The position numbers were made by a program, and so were the translations under genes. A stretch of 64,000 nucleotides of DNA. Source: Pezicula radicicola. Lineage: Eukaryota; Ascomycota; Leotiomycetes; Helotiales; Dermateaceae. Where the stretch lies: NCBI GenBank assembly GCA_003008705.1, contig PDUO01000002.1, positions 2,064,898 through 2,128,897 on the forward strand, written 5' to 3'. Positions 10,966-19,742 of this stretch are shown here, piece by piece. The notes under the pieces were generated by a model. That model was not told where the DNA came from and did no database searches. It saw only the letters and a list, made by a program, of their open reading frames with translations. How positions within the stretch are numbered: position 1 is the first letter of the stretch; each line of letters begins with the position of its first letter.

Positions 10966-11687
10966 CTAAGAAAGACGACGAGCTTAATTCACAAGTAGCT
11001 ATAATTATTTTCAACTCTGTTTCATCTAATCTACAGACCTCTATTAGCTCCGAAATAGATACACAGAACACTACCTTGATGTGGAACAAGCTTAAGGTGT
11101 ATGATCGAAGTACAGATAGTGTATAGGCTGGAAATCGAAAAGCAGAGTTCTATATAGAGAAGTTTAATCCTAAAACCGAATCTATCTACGCCTCTATTCT
11201 TCGACTTGAATCAATTCAAGCTCAACTAATAAATATAGACTTCTCTCTATCAGAAAGAGATCTAATTGATCGCATTCTGTAATCCCTACCAGATAAGCCT
11301 AAGTGGCAGACACAGAGGCAATATTGTCTACGAGAGAAGCTTAGACTTACGCAGACAATTAATGCTCTGCAATCTATCGAAGTCTCACATCCTCCTACTA
11401 CAACTGCTGCTATAGCACGAGCACGAGCCCGTACGAAGCCTTTAGACAAGAAAGGGAAACCGAAGTACTAGTTCTATAGCAAGGAAGGACATATACAGGC
11501 AGACTGTCGTAAATACAAGAAGGCACAGAAAGCTGCACAGAGTCCAAGAAGTGAGAGCTCTTCGGAAGAGGACGAGCAGCACAAGAAGAAGAAGATAAAG
11601 AAAGAGAAAGAAGAAGTAGCACATACTGGCCTTGCTGTTGCTCAGAAAGGACAAGTGCAATTTGATTATCCTCTATACTCTCCTTAA
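10966..11687 (+). pseudogene. Copia gag relic with RIP-type stops
   Basis: One frame reads as a copia Gag (UBN2-type region with W-N-K-L, then SLPDKPKWQTQ, then a zinc-knuckle region and a Lys/Glu-rich tail). It is interrupted by TAG at 11,124, TAA at 11,280 and TAG at 11,469. At the zinc knuckle (CX2CX3GHX4C), the GH and last Cys survive (KEGHIQADC), but the first two Cys positions read TAC and TAT and the residue between them reads TAG. All three fit G-to-A changes at TpG, the complementary form of RIP's CpA-to-TpA. The TAA at 11,280 fits CAA-to-TAA in the same CpA context. Not functional. Confidence 0.75.
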
Positions 11688-11936
11688 GTAGCCTGTTAAG
11701 AATGCACAGAGCTTAGACAGAGCAGGATGTATACTGTCTTATAGTAATGTGGCATTTATATTACAGACGACAGTAGGATAAGTATAGAGCCAATTAATAG
11801 CAGAAGTGTTGTATAGATCTAGGTTGTTGTCCGCTATCTAGATGTAGTTTTCCCTAGTTCTATTACCTGAATAGGTATACAAGGAAAGGAAGTTCTGAAT
11901 AGCTTCATGTTTTTAGGACTTGTAAGCAAGGGGGAG

Positions 11937-12070
11937 TGTTAGAAATAGTACTTATAAATAGGCTCTGGGCACCGGAATATTCGGAAAGTCTATTTAGTCT
12001 TATATGGTGTAGCAACCCCACATCTGAATAGCTTCATAAATTTAGACAATTCATACTAGTAATCCTAACA
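11937..12070 (+). repeat. 3' LTR of copia relic (134 bp)
   Basis: Begins TGTTAGAAAT directly after the purine run at 11,929-11,936 and ends ATCCTAACA, so it has the short inverted termini TGTTAG/CTAACA usual for LTRs. It shares its last third with the fragment at 10,584-10,624. Confidence 0.65.
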
Positions 12071-12149
12071 TAAAGAATGGTTTGCGCAGAGGCACTAAAT
12101 CAGCAAAAGAAATCAAGAAAGCGAATAGGAAGCGTTAATAGATTAACCA

Positions 12150-13170
12150 TTTCTAGGGTGTAGGCTCACCTATAGGTCGAATCTTTGAACTTGACCCATT
12201 TGACTGAATTGATTCGATTTCGAATTGCTCAACGGGTGGTAATAGCTGCAATTAACGTTAAGCCACGTCGAAATCGTCCGGAATCCACTAAAATTGATCT
12301 CCAAAAATTGATCTTGCCCGGTCGAATCAATTAGGTTCCCTGCGTTTTAGATGACGTGTGAAATAGTTTAAGGTTTCGTCGTCTTCTAGGAGATCAATTT
12401 CATACCGGAAATCGTTGCAAAGGTGATATAGCTTTCGATTAGGAATCGATCTCTAGCGTCTTCAATGGTATAGCGAGTGTGGTCAAGGTGCTCTGCCGTG
12501 GTGGCAAGTGTGGGCTTGAATTGACCCTCAAGCAAGTGGCAGAAGTCTTCTAAATAGCCTTAATTATTCGGGAGTCAAGGTTTGGAATTGAAAGAATTCG
12601 AAGCTGATTGGTGAAAGCAAAAACGTCTCGGTGTATGGCCTTTCCATCTCTTTCAACGAATTGCTGGTATCTAGAACCCCTACGCTCATAATAATTGAGC
12701 TAGCAATTGGGGTAGAAAAGACTGATTTCCGACGACTTGAGCGCGACGTCTCGATTTTGGATCGGATCTAGGGAAGGCAATTGGAGGGACGGTTCGGAAG
12801 GAGGTTTTTGTAGTAGATAAGAGGATTCGGGAGCTGGCTTTTGAGGTTGCGATTGGGAGAAGGAAGGAAGACGCTTTCGAAGCTCTATGATTTCGGTCCG
12901 CAAATCGTCAATTCGCTTGTTGACGATTCGATTTTGGGCCGTAAGGTAGTTAGTTATCTTAGGCTTCAATTCGGACGTCTTGGGCCTTGATTTGGCTTGC
13001 AATTTGGCCCTCCTAGGCTTCAAGACGTTCCGCAAGCTAACGCAATTGCTCTTAAAGCTAATCTTGAAACTAGCGTATCAACTCGGCGGCACCGTTGCCA
13101 GACATAGTGTTAATGGATTGCAGATAGGCTCAATAAAGAGATCTGCGATGGCCTTGAAGGTGTTTTGATA
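12150..13170 (-). pseudogene. Ty3/gypsy gag-like relic
   Basis: Read on the minus strand, the region starts with ATG-SGNGAAELIR-like sequence near 13,105 and a Lys/Arg/Gln-rich segment (longest open part 13,035-12,700). Then come RDVFAFTNQLR-like sequence near 12,630 and HTRYTIEDARDR near 12,460. The order (coiled N-terminus, capsid-like core, RYTIEDARDR) resembles the Gag of fungal Ty3/gypsy elements. The frame is broken by many stops (TAG/TAA) and by frame changes. No pol domains are seen. The match is from memory of the family, not a search. Confidence 0.5.
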
Positions 13171-13399
13171 ATGGTTTTCACGCTAAAGCAGCGGGTCTCC
13201 GGAAGCACTAGGAATAGTAGAATCAACGAAATAGTTAGTTCTAGTGGATCAACTAGGTATTTCTACCTACCAAATGTAACGATTAGGTCACGTTAGATCG
13301 ATGAAATCGATGAAATAGGGTTGAATTGTACAATTGGACGCTACAAGTCAGGACATAGATTTATCTGTATACGACGTTAGGGCAATCGAAATAGGCGAG

Positions 13400-13468
13400 T
13401 GTCACGAAACGGTCGTCTGTAGACACGTGCTGAATTCACGTGACCTAGCTTATGTATTTACTTGGTTT
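13400..13468 (-). repeat. LTR-end fragment, left copy (inverted relative to right copy)
   Basis: On the plus strand it begins TGTCACGAAACGGTCGTC and runs through two CACGTG-type motifs. It matches, in inverted orientation, 16,743-16,814. As the end of a minus-strand LTR (…CGTGACA) it sits just upstream of the minus-strand gypsy gag relic, where a 5' LTR belongs. The LTR may extend to about 13,605 (GGTCACGTGTGTGG on the minus strand). Confidence 0.5.
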
Positions 13469-13567
13469 TTATCATAAAACATAAAAATAATAATAATATT
13501 ATAAATATTACTATTTAACAAAAGATGCTATTTTAAAAATTAAACCTAATTTAGTTACAATTCCTTG

Positions 13568-13662
13568 GACGCTTCGCTAGGTAGTAATTTGCCCACACAC
13601 GTGACCATTCTTACTTCGTAAGCATAATTCGAGTATAATTCTTGTCTGGCGAAGCGTCTGAT
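13568..13662. repeat. Short inverted repeat
   Basis: GACGCTTCGCTAG (about 13,569) is repeated in inverted form as TGGCGAAGCGTC (about 13,646), spaced by roughly 65 bases. It could be the edge of a small palindromic element or part of the LTR-derived sequence. It lies about 150 bases upstream of the P450 start. Confidence 0.4.
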
Positions 13663-13807
13663 TATAAGATAATTTCACAGCATCCCTGGCCCTTGACTAA
13701 GTTCAGCAGTCCAGCCTCCTTTAGCTTATTAAAGACGCGACTTTCAACACTCTCCGGCTTCCTTTACCTTCACCTTCTTTTCTTTAGCCGTTATTTCATT
13801 GGCCGGA

Positions 13808-16197
13808 ATGGATGGTTTCTATGAGCCTATTTCGAATGGCACTACATCAACCGAGTCGACAGATGGCTTGATTTCGACTTTATGGGCCCTTGTCCTTGGT
13901 GCTCATATTCCTGCGCTACTCATTGTTCTCTTGACGCCTCTCACTCTTGTCATTGCTACGAAGTTTCTGAGTGGTAGGGCTTCGGAGAGAGTCGCCGAGA
14001 GCGTCAAGAGCGTTTGGTTGTTGAGTTATTCCGTGCCTTTCATAGGTCATGGCTTTTCATTTCTTTGGGATCCGGCGAAACTGATGAGGGAGGCAAGGTA
14101 AGTATTTTGTCTTTCGTGTTGAATCAGCTTCATAAACTGATGTTGTGCAGGGATTTGAGCCCACATGGTATCTTTGCTCTAAGACTTGGTCCGACTACTC
14201 ACAACATCAGTAAGTCATTGCAATTTATTTTCGCCTTTACCGCAATGGCTCTCTCTCAGTCGTTATCCAAGCGAGTTGTTCATTATATTGACATTCTCAA
14301 TTACCTAATATAGAGTAATGATGAGGATATCAATGTGGCACCTTTTTAGTGAAAAGCCAGGCGATGTACAGTACAATTTATCTTTTGCGGCTAAAAATGT
14401 ATTTTCTTCCATTATTTTTTGATCCAAATACTAACGTTATGCCACAGTTTCTGATCCAGGCTTGGTCAAAGGGTTCGCAACGTCTATCCAAATGTTACAT
14501 TCACCAATCACTGACCTGTAGTTAGTGCTTTACAGCAGAAGGAGTCCATCATGCAATTTCAGCCAATAGCATGGGCAACTATTGTGAAGGTTTGAACGAG
14601 TCCTGAAATGTGAGAAGAAGTATTATTCTGACAATCATCAGTTCTTTGCAATTCCATCGAGAACTAAAGCTAAATATGAAGAGCACTGGGAAGTAAGTAT
14701 CGAAGATACCTAACTATAGGTATTCGAAGGAGTGCTGATGTAATGATAGGAACTTAACGGCACCATGGCCAAATACCTTATGCAAGAACGTTATCTCGGC
14801 ACGATGCTCAAAAAGACGATGGTAAGCGGTTGTCGCCCAAATTCGCCTACTAGATCTAAATAATGTCACAGCAACTCCTCGAGGAAAACATCCCCCAAAT
14901 GATTTCCTTCATGGAAAGTCCCATTGACCAGCAACCCTGGGAACGCATGGCAAACGCCGAATTCATCTCTTCCATCGAAATGGAAATAAACCTCATGTCA
15001 CTAATGCGAGACATGTTGGGTCACGCCTCGATTCCCGCTTTCTACGGAAAAGCCCTGATGGAGCAATTTCCTGATATTCTCCACGACGTCTATGATTTGG
15101 ATTCTGGTATGATGTACTTTATGATGGGTCTCCCAAGATGGACACCTATTCCGTCTGTTACTAGAGCTCATCTCGCACGATCGAGAGTCTGGCATGCTAT
15201 GATTGAATACCATAAGGCCTTGGACGCTACAGTGGATGGAAAGCCCGTTGATTCTTCTTGGGGTGATCTGGACGATGTGTCTGAGTTGCTTTGGGCAAGA
15301 CATAAGATTTTTAGAGGTACATACTTGGCCAACGTGTTTCAGAGGGCCGGGCGAAGTCCAATACCCAGTCATTAAGCGAGTAACTGACAAACTTGGTGTA
15401 ACAGGAAATGACTTTGCTCCCAACGAACGAGGAGATATCACCGTAAGTCTCATGCCTACCCTTCCTCGTCCTCTATTATTTATTACTCACCCCAAACAAT
15501 ATAGATCCTCTGGGCCATGATAGTAAACGCAAATCTCCTAGTCTACTGGCACATCCACCACATACTCGCAAGTCCCGATCTCCTCCCACGTATTCGCGAA
15601 GAAATAGCCCCTTATGCAAGCGTTATCAAACCCGTCACAATAGGTTCCGTCTCAGAAGCGCCAAGACTACGAATCTCACACGAAGACCTCTCTAAGAAAT
15701 GTCCCTTGTTCAAATCAACATACCTAGAAACACTACGCATGAGTTCGCAACCGTGGTCAGTACGTCAAATCGCCGGACAAGATATCGCTATCACGTCCAC
15801 ATCGAAATCCTCGGATGCACCATCTTATTTGCTAAAGAAGGGAGAGTATGTTACCATGCCTCATGATCTCCATATGCGGGATCCAAAGTTCTTTAAGGAC
15901 CCGGAGAAGTTTGATCCAGAGCGGTTCTTGGTAACGGGTGAGGATGGCAGTTTGACAACAGATATTAGCACGATTAGACCTTACGGCGGTGGCCCTAGTA
16001 TGTGTAAGGGCCGTGTGTTTGCGGAGAGGGAGTGCTTGAGTCTGGTCGCTGGAGTGCTTGTCTACTGGGATATCGAGCCGGCAAATTCAATGGTTGGATG
16101 GCAAATACCGGAGCAGAAGAAGACGACCGCTGTCAGTCTACCTGCGCATGATACGAGGGTCAGGATTAAGAAGAGACATTTTGTATGGGATGCCTAG
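13808..16197 (+). CDS. Cytochrome P450 monooxygenase, CYP7/CYP8-like class
   Basis: ER-anchored haem-thiolate monooxygenase, substrate unknown. Model with nine exons: 13808-14097, 14151-14209, 14448-14472, 14526-14589, 14642-14692, 14750-14821, 14872-15316, 15369-15442, 15505-16197; 590 aa. Every junction keeps frame, so the gene looks intact. Seen: an N-terminal membrane segment (residues 25-55), VPFIGHGFSFLWDP, SPHGIFALRLG, EKSW-type ExxR as ETLR (435-438), PEKFDPERF, and haem loop YGGGPSMCKG with Cys527. Helix I reads ILWAMIVNANLLVYW: Asn stands where most P450s have the AGxxT threonine, as in the CYP7A/CYP8 group. Exon 3 is only 25 nt and intron 2 is 238 nt, so that part is the least certain. 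The gene is surrounded by transposon relics and is probably accessory. Confidence 0.82.
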
Positions 16198-17314
16198 GGA
16201 TTCTCGGGTACTTTAAATTCTGCATGTTGTGAAGACGCCAGAAGATCTGCACCCTAAAGGTAGGGTTAACGGAGAGAGAAAAAAATACTTACTGTAGACA
16301 TAGTCGGAAAATTATTATATAGTCGCTAACGAGTAGGTACTTTTGGTTCCAATTTCACGGCTTGTAACGTTGATTTCGAATGCAACCTATTCTTCCTACA
16401 CCTGTTTAGTACTCTAAATTCGACGATTTCCTACATTCGTTTCTAATGTTATTAAAACCTCGATTTTCTATACAATAGGTTAAATAATAATTATAAGAGT
16501 TACTATCGGTTGATTTAATTAACTACTCGACGGGTAGACTACTAGTTTTTCACTTAGTATACTCATTGTCGAAAGGTGTTGATTAGTTGTCTATAGGAAG
16601 AGGCTATCTACAAGAAGATATAGTCTTATAACCACGAAACCAAGGGGCTAGTCCCCTTTGGGTTAGACTAGTGCTATAGTATGAAAAACATAGTGAAACG
16701 TAAGGTATTTTATTCCGACAGTTACTAATTACAAGAGGACGAAATCAAGGAAAGAAACTACATAAGCGGGTCACGTGACCAATACACGTGCCTACGGACG
16801 ACCGTTTTATAACCAAAGGCTTTAGTTTATAACCTTAAATAACTCTAAGTTATTTATAAAATGTTAGTCTCTTTATTAATATAATATAATAAATAAAGTT
16901 AAAAGAGAACTTTTAAATAAGTTTATTAGTAAGTTAATTTAATAAGTAAGAAATTAAAGAAAATCACACTAAAAGTTAGTTCTATACTTCCTTAGACTCT
17001 CTTTTAAGACTTCGCTTTGTCGCGCTCTAATTAGTTAGTTATGATAAGCGATAATTTAGAATTGTCGAAATAGAGTCTGATTTATAAGATAACTATGAAA
17101 CCCTGTCGCTTTGGGAAAAGGGGAGCCCACCAGCCTGGGTGCATTTGATCTCAAATTGTCTGTTCTGTGATTGGCTGCTCGGCCATCTCACACAATCATC
17201 TACAGCTTGCTGATCCAAGTGGTGAACTATTATCACTTATTCATTACTTACAGCTTCTGACCAAGGAAGAGTTAAATTAAGAGAATTCTATACCAAACCT
17301 CACTTCCTTCGACA
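16198..17314. other. AT-rich spacer with transposon debris
   Basis: No gene. It contains the right LTR-end fragment (16,743-16,814) and long AT-rich stretches (16,820-17,060). Composition returns to normal near 17,100. TCTGATTTATAAGATAA (17,076-17,092) is a near-direct repeat of 13,657-13,672 just upstream of the P450, so the P450 segment is bracketed by it. The last 150 bases are the ITPase promoter. Confidence 0.5.
16743..16814 (+). repeat. LTR-end fragment, right copy
   Basis: Shares ATAAGC-GGTCACGTGA, CACGTGCCTACGGACGACC and GTTTT with the reverse complement of 13,400-13,468. The two copies differ mainly by C/T and G/A transitions in both directions (for example TCTACAGACG versus CCTACGGACG), as expected for RIP acting on each independently. 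Confidence 0.5.
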
Positions 17315-18213
17315 ATGGCGCCTCCCAAGACTCTCAATTTTATTACTGTATGCCATCAAACCTTGCCATGTCCATGTCACTTTCAAAAGTGGTGGGTGCT
17401 GATTACTTGATGCAGGGCAACAAGAATAAGCTCACGGAAGTTCAGGCTATTCTTGGACAAGTCATTGACCTCCGGAGTCAAGCTTTAGATTTGCCAGAGT
17501 TGCAGGGTACCATCGAGGAGATCTCACTTGACAAATGTCGAAGAGCCGCTGAAGCTGTAAAGAGTTCACATTTCGCAGGGTCTAAATTCACTAAAAGCTA
17601 AGCCTAACTCACAGGTTCAAGGTCCAGTTCTGGTAGAAGATACATGTCTATGCTTCAATGCGTTGAAAGAGCTACCCGGTCCATACATGTAAGGTTTACC
17701 ATAGTTGATCTCGTGGTTTTGAATTGACTTGACATTTTCTCTAGTAAATGGTTTCTGAAAGCACTCGGCCACGAGGGTCTCAATAACCTCCTAGCCGCAT
17801 ACCCAGACAAGTCAGCGCAAGCTGTATGCACTTTTGCCTATTGCGAGGGCCCAGGCCACGAACCCATCATATTCCAAGGCCGGACAGATGTAAGTCCTCG
17901 TTCTTCATTCCCAAACATACTTCTCTAATATCTTCCCAGGGAAAGATAGTGCCAGCCAGAGGCCCGCCTGATTTTGGTAAGAATCCAATTCTTGACTGAA
18001 ATTCTTTTCTCCTGATTCTGACTGCTCCATAGGCTGGGATCCCATATTCGAATATGATGGCAAGACGTGAGTTTCCAAAATTGTTTCCATCCACACATGA
18101 TCTTACTGACTGCCATCAGATATGCCGAGATGGATAAAGTTGAGAAGAACAAGATCTCGCATCGTTACCGGGCATTAGAAAAGCTGAAAGTATGGCTGCA
18201 GGAGAAGGCATAG
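17315..18213 (+). CDS. HAM1: Inosine triphosphate pyrophosphatase (HAM1 family)
   Basis: Hydrolyses ITP, dITP and XTP to monophosphates, keeping non-canonical purines out of nucleic acids; cytosolic dimer. Seven exons: 17315-17347, 17416-17556, 17615-17688, 17745-17889, 17940-17976, 18033-18066, 18120-18213; 185 aa, the usual HAM1 length. Seen: N-terminal [16 protein letters not shown] (nucleotide-binding T/SGNxxK formed across intron 1), LPELQG and [35 protein letters not shown] holds the catalytic acidic pocket, followed by [25 protein letters not shown] and the closing [15 protein letters not shown]. Introns are 50-68 nt. Convergent with FAP7, the two stops being only 40 bases apart. Confidence 0.96.
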
Positions 18214-18253
18214 GAATTCGGCCGTGCATGGGATAGAAAGAAGGTATGCTTTA

Positions 18254-18895
18254 TTAGGCCTCGGTATTATCCTTTTTCCACTGCTTAATCCAAGCCTCGA
18301 CACGCTCTATGTTCGTCTCCATCTCATCCGAAGTATTACTCGTGAGTTCGACGATGATCTCCTCGTCATAAGAGTCCCTTGCTTCTTGTAGCAGCACCTC
18401 CATGATCTCGGAATCAAGGTTCTCTTGGAGCTTGGCTTCGGGGTAGTTTCTGCAGGCCTTGTCAATTTCTTTGTGCTTTGTTCAGGGCAGAAGTAGATCC
18501 ACACTTACCTTGCTTTTAGTCGGTCATATAGTAGTGTAGAGTCGACTCTCAGAACAACCACCAAATCAATCCAGCTCTTAGGGAATAAATCGCACGCATG
18601 CCAATCGATAATGTATCCGCCCTGCTTCACTTCGTCTTCAATGGCATCTAGGAGCTGCTCATAGTCAGCATCTCTTTGTCGGAGCCCATACCCAAGCAGA
18701 AGACTATCTTACCTTGTCCTCATCGACAATCCAGCTCTTAAACTCATCATCGTAGCCATCATGACAACCCCTCTCCTTGACAACTTCATTAATAGACAGG
18801 TGCTTGAGGCCAGTATTTTGAGCCAAGACTTCGCAATGCGTTGTCTTACCTACGCCTGGCGTACCGGTGACTATGATATTTGGTTGAGTCCTCAT
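18254..18895 (-). CDS. FAP7: Adenylate kinase-like ATPase Fap7 (hCINAP/AK6)
   Basis: Nuclear P-loop NTPase with adenylate-kinase fold, needed for the final step of 18S rRNA maturation (20S pre-rRNA cleavage) together with Rps14. Exons 18895-18713, 18654-18509, 18449-18254; 174 aa. Seen: Walker A GTPGVGKT (residues 11-18), LSINEVVKERG, the short NMP-binding region ending DEDK, IIDWHACDLFP (the conserved DWH motif) and LVVVLRVDSTLLYDRLKAR (LID). The start at MRTQPNIIVTG was chosen because family members begin immediately before the P-loop, although an in-frame ATG lies further upstream. The acceptor of exon 2 is a tandem GAGCAG, so proteins with or without one extra Gln are possible. The 3' end faces the ITPase gene. 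Confidence 0.94.
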
Positions 18896-19151
18896 GTTGC
18901 TTGGAAATGACTGAAAATGGCTGAAAATGGCTGATTGTTTCGAAGGCTGCGGGGTCGCTTTGCGATTTGAAAAAATGTCCTCGAGGCTGAAGAAGTTCGT
19001 CGGATTCTCCATCGTTCGCTTATCGATAAGGTATATCACTACAGATCGTCCTCAGCCCTTGGTTGAAAGGAGCAACTCCCAACTAGAAAACACACATCTA
19101 CGCTATCTCAACCCACACCTGCTGAACCTACGTACATATCGAAAAAGAAGT

Positions 19152-19742
19152 ATGGCAGACGCCGCCACGACGACGACGACCACAACGACGACCACCTCCA
19201 CGTCCTTGTCTGCATACGACGACCTTCGACGCCTTATACCGTCTCTCGCCCAAGAATTAGACCAGCTCCGAACTGCACTGCGAGAGCATAACCTCTGGCT
19301 TCAGCGTTACGGTCATAGCAACTCCAGCAGCAGTAGTTCCAATCCCCATCCCGATCCCGTGCCGCCCACTCCTCTCAATACAACCGCAGCTCCAGATCTT
19401 CCGGCTTACAGCGCCTCAGACGTGCCACCCTACTCGGGGGACCCTTCGTCGGGGCCCACATCTACCAGAGAAGAGGTGCAGCAGCGCCGGGATCAGATTA
19501 CAGAGTGGTTGAAGGAAGGAGAGGATGTTCTGAGAGAGTATTCGGCAAGGTTTGCGCAGTTGGGTGAGGAGCTGAGCATGCCCTTTGATGACGTCTTGGG
19601 GACATGGGTCGAATCGAATACCGATAATGCGTTGCCGGATTATGAAAGGGTTGAGGAGAGAGAGGAATTAATGGTTGGTGGTGTCGGCGAGGTGCCGCCG
19701 CCTTATACGGGAAAGAATGCAGGGGAAGGAAGTAATTCCTGA
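19152..19742 (+). CDS. Unrecognised protein with LPxY/PPxY motifs
   Basis: No named family recognised. Single exon, 196 aa, starting MADAA followed by ten threonines encoded by ACG/ACC repeats. Residues 20-55 form a likely helix (DDLRRLIPSLAQELDQLRTALREH). The middle is Ser/Pro-rich, and a second helical stretch covers about 105-145 (REEVQQRRDQITEWLKEGED). Short motifs LPAY (83-86), LPDY (161-164) and PPPY (182-185) fit WW-domain ligands; in fungi these often recruit the Rsp5/NEDD4 ubiquitin ligase, which is inference here. An in-frame upstream ATG at 18,927 is less likely because it would overlap the FAP7 promoter. It diverges from FAP7 across 256 bases. Coding potential is supported by composition and continuity only. 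Confidence 0.65.
   Translation: MADAATTTTTTTTTTSTSLSAYDDLRRLIPSLAQELDQLRTALREHNLWLQRYGHSNSSSSSSNPHPDPVPPTPLNTTAAPDLPAYSASDVPPYSGDPSSGPTSTREEVQQRRDQITEWLKEGEDVLREYSARFAQLGEELSMPFDDVLGTWVESNTDNALPDYERVEEREELMVGGVGEVPPPYTGKNAGEGSNS

Larger units (their letters stand above)
10584..12070 (+). mobile_element. Degenerate Ty1/copia LTR retrotransposon relic
   Basis: A gutted LTR element. The sequence at 10,584-10,624 repeats, with a few changes, the last third of the LTR at 11,937-12,070 (shared core CTGAATAGCTTCAT then AATTTAGACAAT), marking a partial 5' LTR. A gag relic follows, then a short remnant, then the purine-rich run AAGGGGGAG immediately before TGTTAG, the usual polypurine tract/LTR junction. 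No protease, integrase, reverse transcriptase or RNase H can be read in the roughly 250 bases between gag and the 3' LTR, so most of pol has been deleted. The element cannot be autonomous. Confidence 0.72.

Noticed and set aside
12700..13035. 111-codon frame as a genuine gene
   Set aside because: It continues on both sides as stop-ridden gypsy gag-like sequence, so it is part of a relic.
15300..15370. Apparent frameshift in the P450 near 15,350
   Set aside because: A 52-nt GT-AG intron (15,317-15,368), the same size as its neighbours, restores frame and family sequence.
17315..19742. ITPase-FAP7-PPxY gene group as an operon-like system
   Set aside because: Genes alternate in strand and have unrelated housekeeping roles; close spacing is normal in this genome.
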